From Gelidibacter maritimus (GTDB taxonomy: Bacteria; Bacteroidota; Bacteroidia; Flavobacteriales; Flavobacteriaceae), in contig NZ_JACGLT010000001.1 in NCBI RefSeq assembly GCF_014062315.1, forward strand, positions 62,001 through 126,000: a stretch of DNA of 64,000 nt, written 5' to 3'. The position numbers were made by a program, and so were the translations under genes. The notes beneath the pieces were generated by a model that was not told where the DNA came from, did not search any database, and was given only the letters and a program-made list of their open reading frames with translations. This document shows positions 61,428 to 64,000 of the stretch, in pieces (the stretch's first letter is position 1; every line of letters begins with the position of its first letter).

Positions 61428-62987
61428 ATGACTTCTATTTCTTTTGAGCGCTATCAGATAGTGTTATTCGTTTTTGTAAGTTTATTTTTTACCTCAATTG
61501 TGGCCCAAGAATCGTTGCCTAAGAATTTCGATGCGTGGGTGGAATCAAGCAGACAGGATTGGAAAATTCCTGGTATGGCAGTGGGTATTGTAAAAGATGG
61601 TGAAGTGGTTTATGCTAAAGGGTTTGGAGAAAAACGTTTGGGAAGTGGGGAGAAGGTTGATGCCAATACCATTTTCAGTATTGCCTCGGTCAGTAAGAAC
61701 ATGACCGCTGCAGCCCTTGGTATTTTGGTAGATGAAGGAAAAATAGATTGGGATGATAAAATCACAAAACATATGCCTTGGTTTCAGTTAAAAGATTCAT
61801 GGGTGACCCAGGAAATCACCATTCGCGATGCTTTGATCCATCGGGTGGGATTGGGACGAAAATTAGGTAACAGACTTCAGTTTATGACCAATAGCTCACG
61901 AGACAGCGTTCTGTATCAGATGCGCTATATGGAACTGGAAAAACCGTTCCGTTCATCTTTTGTTTACAATAATGTCATGTACTCCTTAGCAGGGCAGATG
62001 ATTGAATATGCTGATGGACGCACTTGGGACGACTTTTTAAAAGAACGCTTATTTGAGCCACTTGAAATGAATTCTGCAAGTACAAGCATCACTCAGATAA
62101 AATCTAATGATAATCAAGCCTATCCACATCAAGAGATTAGAGGAAAAGTAGTGCCGATTTCAAGAAGAAATTGGGATAATGCCGGGCCTGCCGGTGGTGT
62201 CAACGCATCAATAAACGACCTGAATAAATGGATGTTGATGCAATTGGGAGTTGCTGGCGAGTATAAAGGGAAAACCATTATTAGTGAGAAACAAATGAAT
62301 GAGATCCACAAACCACAGATGGCCCGTCCATCAGCAGATGCCATGGCAGCACAGAGCAGCTATGGTTTTGGCTGGACCATTACCGATTATAATGGAAAAC
62401 GTGTATTAACCCACGGTGGTGCAACCGATGGTTTCAATACGGCCATGTATCTCATGCCGGAATTGGAATTGGGAATCATTGTGGTAGGTAACAATTTCAA
62501 TAGCTTGGGCAATGCTGTTGCTTATCGGGTGATGGATGCCTATTTAGGAAAAAGTGATGTCGATTGGAATGAGCGATATTTACAAGGCTATAAAAGGTCA
62601 TTTGCACGAGCTGCAGAAGCCCGAGAAAAAATTCATCAAGCTCAAATATTAAAAACAAAGCCGAGCTTAGACTTGGATGCCTATATAGGCCTATACCAAT
62701 CTGAGGGATACGGACAAGTAGAAGTTAAAAAAGAGGGTGAGGAATTGGTATTACATTTTTGGGACACCGATGGTTTGGAAGCTAAACTTGAGCATTGGCA
62801 TTACGACACCTTTAGGGCAGTTTGGAAAAACCCTGCGCAACGTGAAGAATTTATGCAATTCCATTTAGGCAAAGATGGCAAGGTAGAAGCTTTGGATTTC
62901 GAGTTTTCCTTACGCCCATTATCCTTGCAGGTAGGCGCGTACCCCTCCAATTACACGCATACGGAGCGATTTATTAAGCAGAAATAA
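61428..62987 (+). CDS. Serine hydrolase, class C beta-lactamase/penicillin-binding fold with DUF3471 tail
   Basis: The 519-residue protein has a signal peptide (LFVFVSLFFTSIVAQ), a catalytic SxxK motif (SVSK, Ser87-Lys90), the YxN motif (FVYNNVMYSLAG near 182) and the HGG triad (LTHGGATDGF near 339), the set of class C beta-lactamase-like esterases and peptidases. The last ~110 residues (LDAYIGLYQSEGYGQVEVKK) fit DUF3471, which often follows such domains. True beta-lactamase activity is not implied. It is monocistronic. Confidence 0.9.
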   Translation: MTSISFERYQIVLFVFVSLFFTSIVAQESLPKNFDAWVESSRQDWKIPGMAVGIVKDGEVVYAKGFGEKRLGSGEKVDANTIFSIASVSKNMTAAALGILVDEGKIDWDDKITKHMPWFQLKDSWVTQEITIRDALIHRVGLGRKLGNRLQFMTNSSRDSVLYQMRYMELEKPFRSSFVYNNVMYSLAGQMIEYADGRTWDDFLKERLFEPLEMNSASTSITQIKSNDNQAYPHQEIRGKVVPISRRNWDNAGPAGGVNASINDLNKWMLMQLGVAGEYKGKTIISEKQMNEIHKPQMARPSADAMAAQSSYGFGWTITDYNGKRVLTHGGATDGFNTAMYLMPELELGIIVVGNNFNSLGNAVAYRVMDAYLGKSDVDWNERYLQGYKRSFARAAEAREKIHQAQILKTKPSLDLDAYIGLYQSEGYGQVEVKKEGEELVLHFWDTDGLEAKLEHWHYDTFRAVWKNPAQREEFMQFHLGKDGKVEALDFEFSLRPLSLQVGAYPSNYTHTERFIKQK

Positions 62988-62991
62988 CGAG

Positions 62992-63285
62992 TCAGAAGAA
63001 CTTAAACTTGATCTCTTTGGGCATAAAATGAACCCCTTTAAAATCGGTAATGGCTTTAATTTGATGCCTGACTTCGGGTGGTACAATAATCGTATCGCCT
63101 TGTTTTAAAATTTGTTCTTCATTGTGCATTTTAAAGATACATTCGCCTTCACGGACAAACACAATGGATTCGAGATTGGCAAGATGTTCTGGCAATAGTT
63201 GACCGGCGTCGGCCTGCATTTGTTTGGCGACCAATACGCTGCCTTCTGCTAATGTTTTTACCTTTGGTGGCGTTACTTTTTCCAT
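62992..63285 (-). CDS. Cupin domain protein
   Basis: The 97-residue protein is a single cupin barrel: SIVFVREGECIFKMHNEEQI is the first motif, DTIIVPPEVRHQIKAITDFK the second, with metal-binding positions reduced to one histidine and two acidic residues. It is soluble, without a signal. Such small cupins are often regulators or isomerases, but no substrate is indicated. It converges on the serine hydrolase gene 4 bp away. Confidence 0.85.
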   Translation of the reverse strand: MEKVTPPKVKTLAEGSVLVAKQMQADAGQLLPEHLANLESIVFVREGECIFKMHNEEQILKQGDTIIVPPEVRHQIKAITDFKGVHFMPKEIKFKFF

Positions 63286-63355
63286 GATTTTATAGCTTTA
63301 AAGTTATAGATGTCGGTTGTGATCACCCTAGTGGTTCTCCACTTCTACAATTTAA

Positions 63356-64000
63356 TCAATCATTGTCAGGTTTCAAAATATCTTGCACTATGCTTAATGA
63401 GCCATCAATGTTAGCAGGGATCTCAAAACCTAGAATGTCACAGATTAACGGATAAATATCAATGTTTTGAAATGAAGGTATGGTATGTCCAGTTTTAAAG
63501 GCAGGACCATTGGCGTAAAATATCCCATGCATATCTTTGTCGTTGCTGTCAAAGCCATGCACACCAATAGTTTTAATGTTGTTTTGGTTCAAAAGTGCTA
63601 TATTTTTTGCATTAGAAAAATAATAGCCAACATCTGGTATCAATTGGATGGCACCCCAATCCTTATTTTTTGGTGTATATTCAAATCCTGGAGTGTCTTC
63701 CGTTTTATAGACCTTAAAATGATCTTCTTTTTGCTTTAGGTAGTCGAGTACAACCTCAGTTTCAACGTCTTTTTTCGGATGAATGTTGACCATTGACCCA
63801 TTATCGATGGCAAGAAACAAATCGTTATTTTGAATGCGTTCAATCGGTATCAGTTTATCTGTAGATTGCGCTGCCATTCCATGATCTGAGACAATGATGA
63901 TGTTTATAGGCAAACCGGATGCTTTCAGGCCAGTGAGTAAGACGCCTAAATTCTTATCCAAACTATGGAGTGTTTTTTGAATTTCTGCTTCGTTATTGGG
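63356..64000 (-). CDS. Alkaline-phosphatase-superfamily phosphodiesterase, C-terminal part (cut by window edge)
   Basis: The open frame runs from the stop at 63356 to the window edge. There is no start in the window; an internal TTG at 63961 is not a likely start because the frame continues. The protein has the metal site segment INIIIVSDHGMAAQS, then GFEYTPKNKDWGAIQ and the phosphodiesterase segment GVHGFDSNDKDMHGIFYANG with ending NIDIYPLICDILG. This is the C-terminal half of nucleotide pyrophosphatase/ectophosphodiesterase (type I NPP) proteins, which use two zinc ions. The missing N-terminal half holds the nucleophile. Confidence 0.88.
   Translation of the reverse strand, partial: PNNEAEIQKTLHSLDKNLGVLLTGLKASGLPINIIIVSDHGMAAQSTDKLIPIERIQNNDLFLAIDNGSMVNIHPKKDVETEVVLDYLKQKEDHFKVYKTEDTPGFEYTPKNKDWGAIQLIPDVGYYFSNAKNIALLNQNNIKTIGVHGFDSNDKDMHGIFYANGPAFKTGHTIPSFQNIDIYPLICDILGFEIPANIDGSLSIVQDILKPDND

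Noticed and set aside
61428-62987. Antibiotic-resistance beta-lactamase
   Set aside because: SxxK, YxN and HGG motifs are shared by a wide family of esterases and peptidases; the DUF3471 tail points away from a resistance enzyme.

Overview
The window reads as a chromosomal segment of a marine-type Flavobacteriaceae bacterium (Bacteroidota). The evidence is AT-rich DNA, a SusC/SusD pair, many lipoproteins with short lipoboxes, DUF5686 and carboxypeptidase-regulatory-like proteins, LytS/LytTR two-component pairs, a bacillithiol-type YtxJ protein, and promoters matching the Bacteroidota consensus TTG-N19-TAnnTTTG (best seen at the SRP RNA gene). No rRNA, tRNA, prophage or CRISPR array is visible. 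The first and last genes are cut by the window edges.

1-32.7 kb is mostly core genome. It holds a cut Gfo/Idh/MocA oxidoreductase, pcm, a DUF5686 protein, smpB, a deoD-deoC nucleoside salvage unit with a histidine phosphatase, clpB divergent from ytxJ across a promoter region with two matching palindromes, fahA divergent from glyA, several lipoproteins, a glutaminyl cyclase, the small SRP RNA gene, an SDR, a small transaldolase/FSA, a TlpA-like lipoprotein, an ABC-F ATPase with one degenerate composite site, a peroxiredoxin-thioredoxin-DUF6952 unit, nhaC, a DEAD-box helicase with a DbpA-type tail, and rdgB.

33-47 kb is regulatory and glycan-related. An orphan LytTR regulator abuts a LETM1-like gene end to end. 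A probable chitin/GlcNAc polysaccharide utilisation locus follows: a NagX-like membrane acetyltransferase, a LytTR regulator and LytS-type kinase on the minus strand, then divergent SusC, SusD, GH18 and GH20. An exact 23-bp repeat lies at the same distance (56-57 bp) upstream of both susC and the GH20 gene, which suggests common control.

48-51 kb is an accessory patch of small genes, including a SHOCT/GYF-like membrane protein and a HigB/HigA-type toxin-antitoxin pair, with diverged direct repeats around it. 51-60 kb has a duplicated lipocalin-like secreted protein, a K+/H+ antiporter, a di-haem cytochrome c peroxidase, and a TonB receptor/DUF4374-like lipoprotein pair preceded by a hairpin that could fold two ways.

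59.85-61.33 kb is the most unusual part. A single-domain HUH/Y1 transposase of the REP-associated (RAYT) type sits beside a tandem array of ~209-bp units built from short palindromes of the form GCCCT-TTC-AGGGC. Fifteen copies are visible, with compensatory stem changes and a conserved 5' TGNC tetranucleotide, and one copy lies on the other side of the transposase. It looks like a Bacteroidota counterpart of the proteobacterial REP/RAYT system. The window ends with a class C beta-lactamase-fold hydrolase, a cupin and a cut alkaline-phosphatase-superfamily gene.
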